Below, piece by piece: positions 1-10,396 of a stretch of DNA of 64,000 nt. Origin of the DNA: Pilatotrama ljubarskyi (taxonomy: Eukaryota > Basidiomycota > Agaricomycetes > Polyporales > Polyporaceae); NCBI GenBank assembly GCA_022385805.1, contig MU277768.1, positions 21,788 through 85,787 on the forward strand, written 5' to 3'. The position numbers and the translations under genes were made by a program. The notes below the pieces were generated by a model. It saw only the letters and a list, made by a program, of their open reading frames with translations, ran no database searches and was not told where the DNA came from. Positions within the stretch are counted from its first letter, which is position 1; the number at the start of each line of letters is the position of its first letter.

Positions 1-343
1 GCTCTCTTCCCAGGTGCAGATCCACGTCGCCTTCGCCCTGTCGGGACTCCTCCACAGCATCGGCGACATCATGATCGGCAAGGAGTACTTCGGGAAGTCG
101 TGGAGCTTCTTCACCGCGAACGCGCTCGCCGTCACCTTCGAGGACTCAGCCATCGCGCTGGCGAAGGGCGCAGGATTCCGCGGTCCTACCGGGCTCACTC
201 GATTTCTGGGCTACCTCTGGGTGTTCGCGTGGTTCTCGTACTCGGCGCCTCTGTATCAAGGATGGATGTTCGAGTGCAAGGTCGGGTTGAACGAGGTCCT
301 GCCGTTCTCCGTTACGAGGTCGATCGTCATACCCTTCATGTGA
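1..343 (+). CDS. Wax synthase-like MBOAT protein, 3' end only
   Basis: This is the last exon or exons of a gene that starts left of the window. The reading frame begins right after an acceptor-like cag at 11-13 and ends with a stop at 341-343. The roughly 109 residues are hydrophobic. They carry the segment AFALSGLLHSIGD, which resembles the conserved His-containing membrane stretch of fungal wax-synthase-domain (MBOAT_2) proteins, followed by a second membrane segment (LGYLWVFAWFSYSAPLYQG). Such proteins are multi-pass membrane acyltransferases or terpenoid-pathway relatives; the substrate cannot be told from this piece. It converges on the tRNA synthetase gene about 250 bases downstream. 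Family call moderately sure, function open. Confidence 0.65.
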   Translation, partial: LSSQVQIHVAFALSGLLHSIGDIMIGKEYFGKSWSFFTANALAVTFEDSAIALAKGAGFRGPTGLTRFLGYLWVFAWFSYSAPLYQGWMFECKVGLNEVLPFSVTRSIVIPFM

Positions 344-599
344 GTAGTCTCATCCTCCCGTGCCGTGACTCCGATGCAATCGACCTGAGACCCTCTCAGT
401 CAGAGCCTGACCAGGAGCTAGTAGTACTCGTGTACTGCCTTCCGGTCGCATGATGCATTAGACACTGCGGAGTAGACTGCCGCAATACCATACTCATAGA
501 GCGCAGGTTCGGCACAGAATATTGCTTCATTGGTTGCCGTCGCCCCCAAGAACCCCGAACGAAGACAGCGCATACTCTACATATTGGACTATTTACACT
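344..599. other. Convergent intergenic gap
   Basis: Gap between the stop of the wax-synthase-like gene (+) and the stop of threonyl-tRNA synthetase (-). It should hold both 3' UTRs. I see no gene in it. Confidence 0.6.
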
Positions 600-3590
600 C
601 TACTCAAGCTTGTTGTGGAGACTCCTGTTGTTCTTCAAGGCGAGCAGCTTCTCAGCGATCACGTCCAGCGGCAGCGTCTCCGTGCGTGCCTTCGTCCCGA
701 CGTCGTCGCGGTTGCGCACGTTGACGGAGCGGGTATCGAGCTCGTCCTGACCGACGACTGCGGTACAAACGTTATGAGCGGCTGCAGTAGCAGCCCATAA
801 TAGGAGACTACGCACCAAGGATAAAGTTGTACTGCGCAATCTCGCCGTTGCGGATCTTCTTCGGGAGGGTGTTCTCGCCATTGTCGACATCCACGTACAG
901 GCCGAGCTTACTTAGCTTGTCCGCGACCTCGGAAGCATACTCCCTCTGTTCGAACATGAGTACGTATCAAACCACAGAGCGACCGTCAGTCACGTACGTA
1001 GGGCACGGCGACAGGAACCACGAGAACTTGGCGAGGGGAGAGCCAGAATGGCCTACAGTGATCTCGTCAGCGGACGCGCAGCGTTTCGTGTCGGACGACC
1101 ACGTACCACTTGCCGGCGAAGTGCTCGGTGATGATAGCGATGAATCGTTCCAGACTGCCCAGGATGGCACGGTGGATGATGACGGGGCGCGGCGGGGGCT
1201 TGCCCGCGTCGGCAGCCTCGTCCGCGCTGCGGTACTTGAGGTTGAAGCGCTCGGGCAGCTGGAAGTCGAGCTGGATCGTCGCGCACTGGAACGCGCGGCG
1301 GAGCGCGTCGCGGATGGTGATGTCGATCTTGGGACCGTAGAACGCGCCGTCACCCGGGTTGATCTCCCACTTGCCAGGGTAGAACTTCTCGAGCGCCTTC
1401 TTGAGTTGCTGGAGGAAGAAGAAACAGGTGAGCGTGTGCTCGTGAGGAAGAGCGATCGAGACACGTACGTCCTCCGCGGCGTTCCACGTCTCGATCGTGC
1501 CCAGGTAGTTGTCCGGGCGAGTGGAGAGCTCTAGGTGGAACTCAAAGCCGAACAGGCCGTAGATGTGCTGCATGAAGTCAAACAGCGCAGCGATCTCATC
1601 CTCGATCTACAAAGGAATCCATAATCAATCCCATGCACTGAGTCAGAGATCTCAGAGACTCGCCTGCTGCGGCATGCAGAAGACGTGCGTGTCGTCTTGT
1701 ACGAATCGGCGCACACGGGTCAAGCCGGTCAGCGCACCCGACGCCTCGTTGCGGTGGATGATGCCGAACTCAGCCATGCGGATCGGCAGCTCCTTGTAGC
1801 TGCGGTCGCGCGAGTCGAAGATGAGGCAGTGGCCGGGGCAGTTCATCGGCTTCAGCGCCCACTTCTCCTTCTCGACGTCGAGCGTGAACATGTCGTCCTT
1901 GTAGTTCTGCCAGTGCCCGGACGTCTCCCACAGCTTGCTGTTGTACATGTTCGGCGAGATGACTACGCGGACATTAGCAGCTGTCGTGACGATTGGAGGG
2001 TATGACATCCGTCTTACCTTCCTGGTACCCACGCTTGAAGTACTCAGACTATTCCCGCGTAATCAGAGAAGAGTCGGCATGGCGAACGTGAGGACATACC
2101 CGCATGAGCTCAATAAGCGTGTTGTAGATTCGGGTACCGTGCGGCAAGAAGAAACAACTTCCTGGACTGAGGTCATTGAAGAAGAACAACTCCTGTTCTT
2201 TTCCGATCTTCCTGTGGTCTCGTTTCGCAGCCTCCTCAAGGAACTTCTTGTACTCAACCAGCTGCTTCTTGTCAGGGAACGAGATGCCGTACACGCGCTG
2301 GAGCGAGTCATTATTGGCATCGCCAAGGAAGTAGGACGCCGAGTTCTGACATGATATGAGTCAGCTTCCTCCGGTGTGTCGAATGTGGACGAGCCGACCT
2401 TCGTGACCATGAAGGCCTTAATCCTGCCGGTGTGCGGGATGTGGGGCCCGACACATAGATCGACCATAGGACCGCAGCGGTACACCGTCGTAGAGGTGCC
2501 GTCAGGGATCTTGGTCTCGATGATGTACTTCTTGTATTTGTTGTACTGCGAGAACGTCATTCAAAGCTCCCGCCTCGGATTAACGTAGACTCACGTTGAA
2601 CATCTCCAGCAGCTTCTCCTTGGGAACAACGAGACGCTCGAACTTCTGCTTCTCCTTGATAGCCATGTCTGCGACCTTCTCCAGCGCAGGGTAGTCGCTG
2701 TTCACGACGGGTCTATACGAAACCAGTAGCTGGTCAGCGATTTGGACCGACAGAGCACTGGGAATGAACGTGCCTATCCTCGATCGCCATCTCGTAGAAG
2801 AAACCTTCGTCTGTCGGGGGACCAATGCATAGGTGACAGCCATAGTGACGCTCGGCAGCTTCGCCGAGGACGTGTGCAGATGAGTGCCAGAAGACACGCT
2901 TGCCTATAGCAGTGCCCGTATGTGAGTTGGCAAACGACGTTGCTGGACTCGGATCAACAGACCTTCTGGGTGCTCAAAATCGAGCAATTCTAGGCTGCAC
3001 GAAGCCTCAAGAGGCCTCTCGAGGTCCCACAGCTCTCCGTTCACCTGAGACGGTCGGTTAGACTTGCGAACCGGGCCAAGGGCAACTCGCATACTCGCGA
3101 CCAAGGCGGTCCATCCCGCTGTCGTGGTCACGCACGCACCTTAGCAATCACGACACGATCCGCGAGACCCTTCGAGATCTCCTTCGCAATGTCCATGGGA
3201 CTCGTCTCCCAGCTCGTCCCTTTCCGCTGGGAGCCATCCGGGAGGGTGATGGTGATTTCCTGGCGTGGTTGCTCTTGAGTCCTGCGAGTCAGACACGTTT
3301 GCTGCGTGGGATGTGGATGGAGGAACACGCACGCTTGACCCATTCGTCGTACTCTGTCTTGAGCTGCTCGAAGATTTTGAGACGATGATCGAAGTACTCG
3401 GGTCGGGGGTTGAGCTACACCAAGCTTCAGCACCGGAGATCGCTCGCTCGCCGTACGGTTTACTCACCTCTAGAGGGTGCGCAGATGTTTCCTTCGCCTT
3501 CTTGTCCTTCTTTTTGTTGCCCTCCTGATGAGGCGCGTCCAACGCGGGGATTTGCGCGGGCTGAGAGGTGGATGCGACCGGCGTGGTCAT
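600..3590 (-). CDS. Threonyl-tRNA synthetase
   Basis: Charges tRNA-Thr with threonine in the cytosol and perhaps also in mitochondria. The domain order on the minus strand is standard. A Lys-rich N-terminal tail (NKKKDKKAK) is followed by the TGS domain ([14 protein letters not shown] near 3200-3260), the editing domain ([24 protein letters not shown] near 2800-2890), and the class II core with [14 protein letters not shown] (near 1900) and [14 protein letters not shown] (near 1690). The gene ends in the anticodon-binding domain ([11 protein letters not shown]...[10 protein letters not shown]), with the stop at 600-602. Several introns of 50-70 bases interrupt it. I chose the ATG at 3588-3590 because its context (ccgccATG) is strong and a TATA-like box lies 82 bases upstream. 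The frame stays open to another ATG at 3723-3725, which would add a 45-residue Arg-rich leader (see findings). Confidence 0.93.
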
Positions 3591-3671
3591 GGCGGTAGTG
3601 TGCGAACGACGAAGAGCGGGATTTACAGGGAAGCAAGGACGACGGAGGATATTGCCAGCAGAGTGCGGTGC

Positions 3672-3677
3672 TATATA
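3672..3677 (-). promoter_or_regulatory. TATA-like box of threonyl-tRNA synthetase
   Basis: TATATA (gtatatag read on the minus strand) lies about 82 bases upstream of the ATG at 3590. Similar boxes sit about 45-120 bases before the start codons of several other genes here. It also lies inside the possible 45-codon leader, so a transcript started here could only encode the short form. Confidence 0.4.
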
Positions 3678-3725
3678 CAGACGGCGAAGGACAAGATGCT
3701 GCTTAAATCGATGCAGTCTCAGCAT

Positions 3726-3990
3726 TCGAAGTGGTCGTCGCGAGTCATCGTGACACTGATCAGGTGCGCCCAGCGCTGTGAAAGAAACATTATCTTATCT
3801 GCATAGTCGAGATCATCTAATCTGAACACGAGTCTTGATAGTAGAATAAAAGTGCTCCCGCGACGGGAAGGATGATTGAGTGATGTTTAATCCAGTATAT
3901 AATACAGAGTACATGGCGATGTGATCATAAGAACAAGGGCGTACAGGCCCAGGGTGATATTGTAGGTATAGAAGTCTCGTATGGTAGGCG
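3726..3990. other. Gap between tRNA synthetase and small HSP 1
   Basis: About 265 bases between two minus-strand genes. It holds the upstream region of threonyl-tRNA synthetase and the 3' UTR of small HSP 1. No gene or RNA seen. Confidence 0.5.
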
Positions 3991-4726
3991 TTAGTAGGAG
4001 GCTCCTGACGTAGGTGAACCGCCAGAGCGTGCATCAACAAGTGGGTCAATGAGGGTATGGTTGGGCTCAGAGGAGGCTTCCGTATCATCATGATGTTCCG
4101 CGGCTGCCTTGGGGCTCTCCGGGTGACGAGGCCAGGACACGGTGAGCATGCCGTTCTCGAGCGTAGCTTCGAGGTGGCCGGTCTGTAAGGGACGACCGAA
4201 ACAACAATATAGACGACCTGTCGGTCACGCAGTCCGATGGATTTAAGCGGATAAGACTCACAGTGCAACCGGCAGGAACATCGATGATACGACGGAACGT
4301 GCCGTACTTGAGCTCTCGGATTGCAGAGCCCGGCGCGGACAGCGCATTTGACACTTGGCCACGTCCGCCAGCCGCGCTGGAGATAGGGTGCGCACGGCGT
4401 TCACCGCTCACGATGAGCCGGCCATTGACGACGTCCAGGAGGATCTCTTTTGGTCCTAGACCCGGCAGCTCGAGAAGCGCGGTGATAGTCGGGCCCTCGC
4501 CGTCGTCCCACAACTCCATCCTGCGCGACGCGAATCCGTCAATAAACGGCATGCAGCCTGATAGAGTTGGAACCGGTACTACTCACCGCGGCTTATAGAT
4601 ATGCTGCTGGCTCTGCCGAAGACTCATGGCACGCGCGAGTCTGAGTAGCTCGTCCCTGGTGAGGTCCCTCCCCAAACGTTTCTGGACTGCAGAGACCAGC
4701 TTCAACTTTGTGGGACGGGCAGTCAT
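3991..4726 (-). CDS. Small heat-shock protein (Hsp20 family), paralogue 1
   Basis: ATP-independent holdase chaperone of the alpha-crystallin type, probably cytosolic. Exons on the minus strand are 4587-4726, 4262-4520 and 3991-4182, giving 196 residues and a stop tta at 3991-3993. A helical basic N-terminus (KLKLVSAVQKRLGRDLTRDE) is followed by the alpha-crystallin domain: ITALLELPGLGPKEILLDV, GRLIVSGER, RELKYGTFRRIIDVPAGCT and, across an intron, the LENGMLTVSWP strand typical of the family. The acidic, Ser-rich tail lacks a clear I-x-I motif. Both introns match those of the paralogue at 8167 in position and phase (phase 2 before M-E-L, phase 0 after GCT). A TATA-like box and stress-type AGGGG elements lie upstream. 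Confidence 0.88.
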
Positions 4727-4809
4727 GTCGGCGTTGCAACGAAAGGGGAGGGGACTCGATGGGAAGGGCTTGATTGGGGGAGAAAGAGATAGAACGCCGA
4801 CGCGCAAGT

Positions 4810-4817
4810 CTTATATC
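4810..4817 (-). promoter_or_regulatory. TATA-like box and STRE-type elements of small HSP 1
   Basis: GATATAAG on the minus strand lies about 85-90 bases before the ATG at 4726. Further upstream are AGGGG/CCCCT stress-response-type pentamers at 4861-4865 and 4918-4922. STREs and TATA boxes are common at fungal heat-shock genes; their use here is inferred. Confidence 0.4.
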
Positions 4818-5247
4818 ACCTCCATGATTGACTCATAGCATGCGAAGGTGTGACTTATCGCCCCTGTGAATGACGAGCCCGAGGTGTTCTAGTTCGGAGA
4901 ATATGACTCGGTAGCACAGGGGCTAGTAGAGGCAGAAGCACCTCTCGGCGCCTAATTAGTATGCAAGAGACTCCGAAGAGAGAGCGCTTGCGAGCAGGAG
5001 TTGCCAAATGTCGCAACTCTGACTCGCTCGCGGGTGGCGACATCACGACAACTTGCACAAAATCGCAATTGACGGGAGGCTCAAGCCTCAAGTATACTGA
5101 CTGAGGTAGTCATGTTCGCGACGAGAAGAGAAACTCAGCTGAGGGATGAGGTCCCGCACATAGCGAAATCGTGCGAAGAGACTGAATTAGACATCCGCCG
5201 CGTAGAACGTACGGAGCGATCAGGGTTGTACAGATGTTCTAGGACCC
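4818..5247. other. Gap between small HSP 1 and QCR8
   Basis: About 430 bases holding the upstream region of small HSP 1 and the QCR8 3' UTR. Apart from the AGGGG/CCCCT pentamers I see no gene. Confidence 0.5.
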
Positions 5248-5999
5248 TCAGTGCGCGCCGTGACCTGCGATATGAGCCGCCTTGCTGTTTTGCCACGCGT
5301 CGTAGCGCTTCGCCCACGAGTAGGTGCCGTAGCCTGCAAGACCATGTCAGAAAATAAGCGTGTACTGGCTGCTATTGACCAGCATAGCACTCGGCGAGAA
5401 AGAAAACGACCGCGGATCCTAAGTGCGAGCGGCGAGGCACAGGGAGCGTATAGCCGTTGACAATGGGGAGTAGAAACAGGAAAAGGGTTTGAGGAGTATG
5501 CCACATACCGATCGCGAAGGGAATGACCCAGTAGATGGCCTGCGAAGACAGACGGCGGTATCCGTGGAAGATGTAGCTACGGATGAGGTTGTGCGCGGCA
5601 CGCTGCCTGAAGGGCGACAAGGCTGTATTCCGGTGAGACCACAGTGAATAAGGCGATAAGTCCACCGCGGATATTGCAGCATGCAGTGGAAGGAGTGCGG
5701 GTCGAACCGAAGGAAAAATGGGCATATAAGTCGTCAGTAGAGTCTCGAGGCATTGGTCTATGAGTCACGCACTGTACGTGACGATGCCCTTCTGCTTCTG
5801 AACACCCTTGTCACCCCACCAAAGGTTCTATAGGTCCGGTTTGAGTATCTCCTCACGGCTGGCATCTAGGACCGAGGACGCAAGGTGTACTCACGTAGAC
5901 CTTGGCTGTAAATCCAGAGTCAAGACTTGTACAATTCTCCACGAACCACTTTCACTTACGGCCGGGCATATCACTGTGGCGGATCTCAGTGGGCCTCAT
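5248..5999 (-). CDS. QCR8: Cytochrome bc1 complex (complex III) subunit 8
   Basis: Small single-span subunit of ubiquinol-cytochrome c reductase in the inner mitochondrial membrane, next to cytochrome b. Five exons on the minus strand (5960-5999, 5895-5905, 5773-5827, 5509-5622, 5248-5333) join in frame to 306 bases, or 101 residues, the usual size. Family landmarks run in order: MPGPKVY, WWGDKGVQKQKGIVTYTLSPF, RQRAAHNLIRSYIFHGYRR, the membrane span AIYWVIPFAIGYGTYSWAK, and the tail RYDAWQNSKAAHIAGH. The second exon is only 11 bases, yet it supplies the conserved P-K-V-Y. No targeting presequence is visible, as is normal for this subunit. Confidence 0.93.
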
Positions 6000-8093
6000 T
6001 GTCGCAGACTATGAGAAGCAGAGAGCTATATGGGAAATGGACAGGAGCAAAGTGCTGTTCGTCGTCGTTGACGCTTCGGGAGAGCTCGCGAGGCGCCGCG
6101 CTCATCCCGACGCTGAGCGACCAAACATGTCCAAACACTCTTGGCGGGAGACCACTACGTCAGGTGTGTCCTCACTTCTATCCACCGCTCGTCTGTCCGT
6201 GTATACTCAATCGTCCGTGGTGCTACATAGCGTCGCATCGAGATGATTAGCAACAACACTCTTTACAACCTAGCGAACTCGCTTGGCATGCTGGCGATGC
6301 TTACCGTCGTCCTATACCACTTCGTGGCAGTCAACTCGCGTCAGCTTGCCCGCAACGGCAACGTGGCAGGCCAGTCGCACTGAGCATACACGCTCCTCTT
6401 GGTGCAGAGTATGATCTAGTCTACTGGATTGAAAGTGCAGCGCTGATGGACAGCGTATAGAATCAGCAGCGCGGGAGCTCCTACGTGTCTGTGTACTCGG
6501 CGTCCTCCCTCTATTCCGCACGCCGTTCTGTAATCATGACGCGCAGCGAAACGAGTGTGTGCTGTGACTAGAACCGCAAGGCACCGTACTGGCTCCCATC
6601 GCCACCTGTCCTGGTCGTTCGACTGAGAGAGGAGTGTCATGCTTTGCGGACAGATGGACCAGGTTTACGTGGACGCGATTCCATATCGGTATGTCCATGC
6701 GCGCTCTGCTATACCAACATGAGATTCGCAGCATTCACTGCGCCGAGCGGAATAGCCTGCATGGAGGGCGATGGGCATAGTCAAACGAAAGTTCGAAACC
6801 GGCCTGCTCTGCCTCCAGCCCCCATATGCGTTGTTGCTTATGCTCGAACTGACCAGCCGAGAAGTCTACCGATCATATATCTGTTGTCCTTAAGACCCCC
6901 ACCTGTTTTATGGGCGCGGTTACGCCCGCTGCTCTTGCGTTCGTCAGGAGTAGAGGGGATGAGGCAGACAACTTCGTCTGTATCTAACTGCGGCGGGCGG
7001 GTGCTTTTCCACCGACCAGCCATGATGAGGCGTTGCAGAGCTCTGAGTCGCGCCGCATAGGAATGTCCGCTGTGAGATCTCGTGTGGGTTTAAACGCCTC
7101 ACTTTCAGTCGGCAGTACTGCCTGCCCACGTCAGCGTCATGCAAGGTATGCAAGCTCGAGTCCGACCTGCGCTAGATGCTTGCGTACTTGCGGTAACGCA
7201 CCCGTTCACGTCTGAAACACATGCAAATACCGGACGAATTCGCTGGAGTACTTGAATGCAGTGCCAAGAGGGAGTGCGGTCGAAGTTCTGCGGGAGCACA
7301 GCAAGCCGTTGCAATGCACTGCCCCTTGACTGCCCCGTTTTGTACTGACTTGACACGCCGCAGTGCGCACTTTCAATTCGGCTGTCATCGGACGCTTCCA
7401 CAGGCGCTCCGAAGGCTGGGACTCCCTCGCTACTCGCACCTGAATGGGCCGCGACACCACCTGCTGTTAACGCGAGGTCACCAGTACTAGGACGCGCGTC
7501 GGTCCCCGGGTGGAGTTGGCTACTGCGAATTATTAACCGAGTGAGCCGTTCAGAAGTACGAGTGACCAGGGTGAGGTGTACTTCTTTCCTGTCTCTAAAG
7601 GCGACGACAGTTCGAGGGAGTAATTTACAAGCGACGGCGTTGTCATTACCTCCCTAGTCCACGGTGTTCAACTTGCATGTTTGCCATATTAGGGTCGATA
7701 CTGCGGGCGTCCAACGACAGCACAGCATGCGCGGGGCTAGGGAAGGGCCGGACTCCGGAATCTCGCGGTTCTTACTCACCTCCGACGGCAGCACAGGCTC
7801 AGTCATACTCCTGCTTGTTCATACACTAACGTTTCGGTCCGGGAGGTTTTGCATGCCTGGCTTGTCAAGACGAACCCATCCAAGGCTGCGAGTCCCTGTA
7901 TCGGAATCGGCAGAGGCATACGTGTGCTGAATCGAGTCATGTATCGCTTTACCAAGCCGTTCCATGACTTCCCATCTACAGGAGCCGTGGAGTAGCGGAT
8001 CTGTAAATCGTCGTCCCCTGCGGGGTAGAATGAGTCCAGCATCTTCCAAAAGGGGGTGTTTGACTTGATGGCCGCAGAGATTTTTGGGCTGAG
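6000..8093. other. Gene-poor gap between QCR8 and small HSP 2
   Basis: About 2.1 kb with only short open frames on both strands, no spliced family match and no repeat I can name. The left end should carry the QCR8 promoter. The right end carries the small HSP 2 promoter, including CCCCT at 8015-8019 and AGGGG at 8051-8055. Nothing else is supported. Confidence 0.5.
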
Positions 8094-8100
8094 TATATAA
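8094..8100 (+). promoter_or_regulatory. TATA box of small HSP 2
   Basis: TATATAA lies 67-73 bases before the ATG at 8167. Two STRE-type pentamers, CCCCT at 8015-8019 and AGGGG at 8051-8055, lie 35-80 bases upstream of it. The layout resembles that of paralogue 1 and suggests stress-induced transcription. Confidence 0.5.
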
Positions 8101-8166
8101 GGAGCTTACGCCGGGTCGCCACCCCCTGAACCCTCATTTCGCGACGGAGGACTTGCCCCACAGGCC

Positions 8167-8882
8167 ATGTCTCCCCGGTATACCTTCACATCGGCACTAC
8201 CTGCGCAATCTCGCTCGTCATTCACCAAAGCGAAGAAGATGGTGCAGTCGGAGGATCCTCGATATCGTGACATCGATCGCATGCTCGCCAGAGCATACAT
8301 CGAGCTCCAGCGACAGCGTGTCCAGCAGAGGAAAGCAGGAGTTTTCATGCCAAGGTACGTGTCATATCTCAGATGATTTCCTGAGCGGCTCTGACCTCTT
8401 CTCACTCGCTAGGATGGACCTGTGCGATGATCCAGACAATCGACTTGTCACCGCGATATTTGAGCTTCCTGGCATGAAGGCCGACCAGCTCTCGGTGCAC
8501 ATAGAGAACAGGCACCTCATTGTCGAAGGCCAGCGCATGGGGCCCCATCTTCATGCAAGGCACCAAAGCGTGGCCCCTTCGGAGCCGACGCCACCAGCCC
8601 TATACCCTGTACAGGAGATCAAATATGGCAAGTTTCGGCGCGAGGTCAAACTGCCGGAAGGCGTCACTGTGAGTCTTCCTGATCCCAGTCAGCTTGAACT
8701 GTACTGATTGACTCTTCGCGACTCAGGCAGCGCATGTCCGCAGCGTGTTAGCAGAGGGCATGCTGACGATCTCGTGGCCTCGGGACCCGTCTACTCTCAA
8801 GGGACATAGCACCCAGGGCAGGCAACCCGCCGCAGCACAGTCAAACCCGGGTTGTGGAGGGGGTGAAGCTACCACCACCTGA
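8167..8882 (+). CDS. Small heat-shock protein (Hsp20 family), paralogue 2
   Basis: Alpha-crystallin-type holdase chaperone. Exons 8167-8354, 8413-8668 and 8727-8882 join to 600 bases (199 residues). The N-terminus is basic and helical (SSFTKAKKMVQSEDPRYRDIDRML). The crystallin domain shows LVTAIFELPGMKADQLSVHI, NRHLIVEGQR, QEIKYGKFRREVKLPEGVT and, after intron 2, LAEGMLTISWPRDP. The tail is Gly/Thr-rich with no I-x-I motif. Intron positions and phases equal those of paralogue 1, so the two arose by duplication and now lie in opposite orientations about 3.4 kb apart. The start was chosen because it follows the TATA box at normal distance and its N-terminal exon matches the paralogue's in length. 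Confidence 0.88.
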
Positions 8883-9165
8883 CACCTATCATATATCTCC
8901 TTGCCTGTATATCGTGGACTTGGACTCTCATGTACATCCGTGCGACTCAGGATGCTTTGTATCGCTATCGTTCTCACCTCCGCTCTATCACATTCTACTA
9001 TACCTGGCTACTATACCTGGGGTTGTGTCACGGTATCTCTCCCTGTCTTCCCAAACTACCCGGGACTCAGACTTCACTAGCAGAGATACAGAATGCAATC
9101 AGGACTGACTCACTCCGCGCTTGTCGAGTCTCGTAGCCACTACTAGTACTATCTCTCTCTCTATC

Positions 9166-9215
<50 letters not shown>

Positions 9216-10273
9216 TTCATTTGTCATTTGCGTATGTCTGTACTGGCACTTCTGGCGGCAACTTGGGGTGATCAAACAGCTGTCCTAATCTCCATGGACG
9301 AGCTGATTCCGCTGAGTTCAAAAGTGCTCGAATCCACAAACTGCGCCTTTGAAGCGAAGCGATGGCATCTCTGGTCTCATCTCACCCAGGTTTCCGAGTC
9401 AATGACACGCCGCCAGTGGTTAGCCGTGCTCACCGGCGCCCGCACGATTCGGACGTCCACTGTTACGGTGGGCCCATTAAAATGCAAGTTCGGCTACTTA
9501 GTACTTAGACTCCTTGCTGGTGACGCGATTATGAGGACGGTGTGTCCGTGATGTTCGGGTTGATCGACGACGTCGGACGAAGGTTGTCTAGGATTTACTT
9601 CACACTTGCTTAGGTAGGTCCGCGGTGATCCACTGTATTAGCGAGCACACGCCTCTGAAGAACTATCGTCCCTTCTCCGTCATTCTCGGATCTGACAACT
9701 ATCCGACGACTTGGTACAGTCGTGGAGAACTACACCATTCATGAAGAGTCAGTGTGGTCTTGATCTTCCCTGGTGGGTCCACGTCTTGAACTCCATTTCA
9801 TGCAGCAGTCGATGTTGAGCTTGGTTCGTGTCGCGAAGGCATTGGGCGGTGACCGGTTTCCTGGAGCCAACGGTCCTGAAGGTTCGTAGCGCGTCTGTCG
9901 TCTATACGAGTGTGTCACAGACCGGAAGTCCGTGGTGTACTTCTCTTCCCATGCGGCTCGCGCGTGTCATATGTCCAGGGTACGCAGTTCGGCAAAAAGT
10001 TGTTTCTCGCGGAGTACAACCTTCTGCAGTCTTCTGCGCCACGTATTTCCTTCCATGTGGCCAGATTCGAGCATCATGACTCAATCACTCTGGTCAGCGT
10101 AGTGGATTGAGCCAGGCGACACTCTCTTTCCCTCGCCAGGCCCTGCGTAACGCTTTGTACGGCGAGGGATTCTGCCTGATGCTTCCCCTGCTCAGCGCTC
10201 AGTGTTTGATCTGACGTAGCGATGTTTGGTGAGTTCGTGTTCCTATGTTTCCCGGCCCATCGTACCGGCTAAC
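8883..10273. other. Gene-poor gap with microsatellite and coding-like scraps
   Basis: About 1.4 kb without a gene I can support. It holds the CT microsatellite near 9149-9213. Short protein-like stretches occur around 9630-9710 (TPLKNYRPFSVILGSDNYPT) and 9985-10110 (QFGKKLFLAEYNLLQ). They lie in different frames and match no family I recognise; they may be remnants of a decayed gene. Confidence 0.4.
9149..9213. repeat. CT/TATC microsatellite
   Basis: About 65 bases of CT dinucleotides, interrupted early by a few ta steps (ctctatctctctatctc) and then pure ct. A simple-sequence repeat, likely polymorphic in length. Confidence 0.95.
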
Positions 10274-10281
10274 TATTTAAA
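10274..10281 (+). promoter_or_regulatory. TATA-like box of the NRPS-like reductase
   Basis: TATTTAAA lies about 116 bases before the ATG at 10397. Weak evidence by position only. Confidence 0.3.
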
Positions 10282-10396
10282 GAGAGCAGGTAAGTCCGTC
10301 GCGCTCGCTCCATCCCCTACGTTCCAACGGCTGTCTGCATCTTGGCATAGAACCCTCTGTCCCTCGCCGAGCCTACATCCTGAAACGTAATTCGCT

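Noticed and set aside
967..1464. Long Ser/Arg-rich open frame overlapping threonyl-tRNA synthetase
   Set aside because: It is an alternative frame of the real exon; its composition is an artefact of the GC-rich codons of the synthetase.
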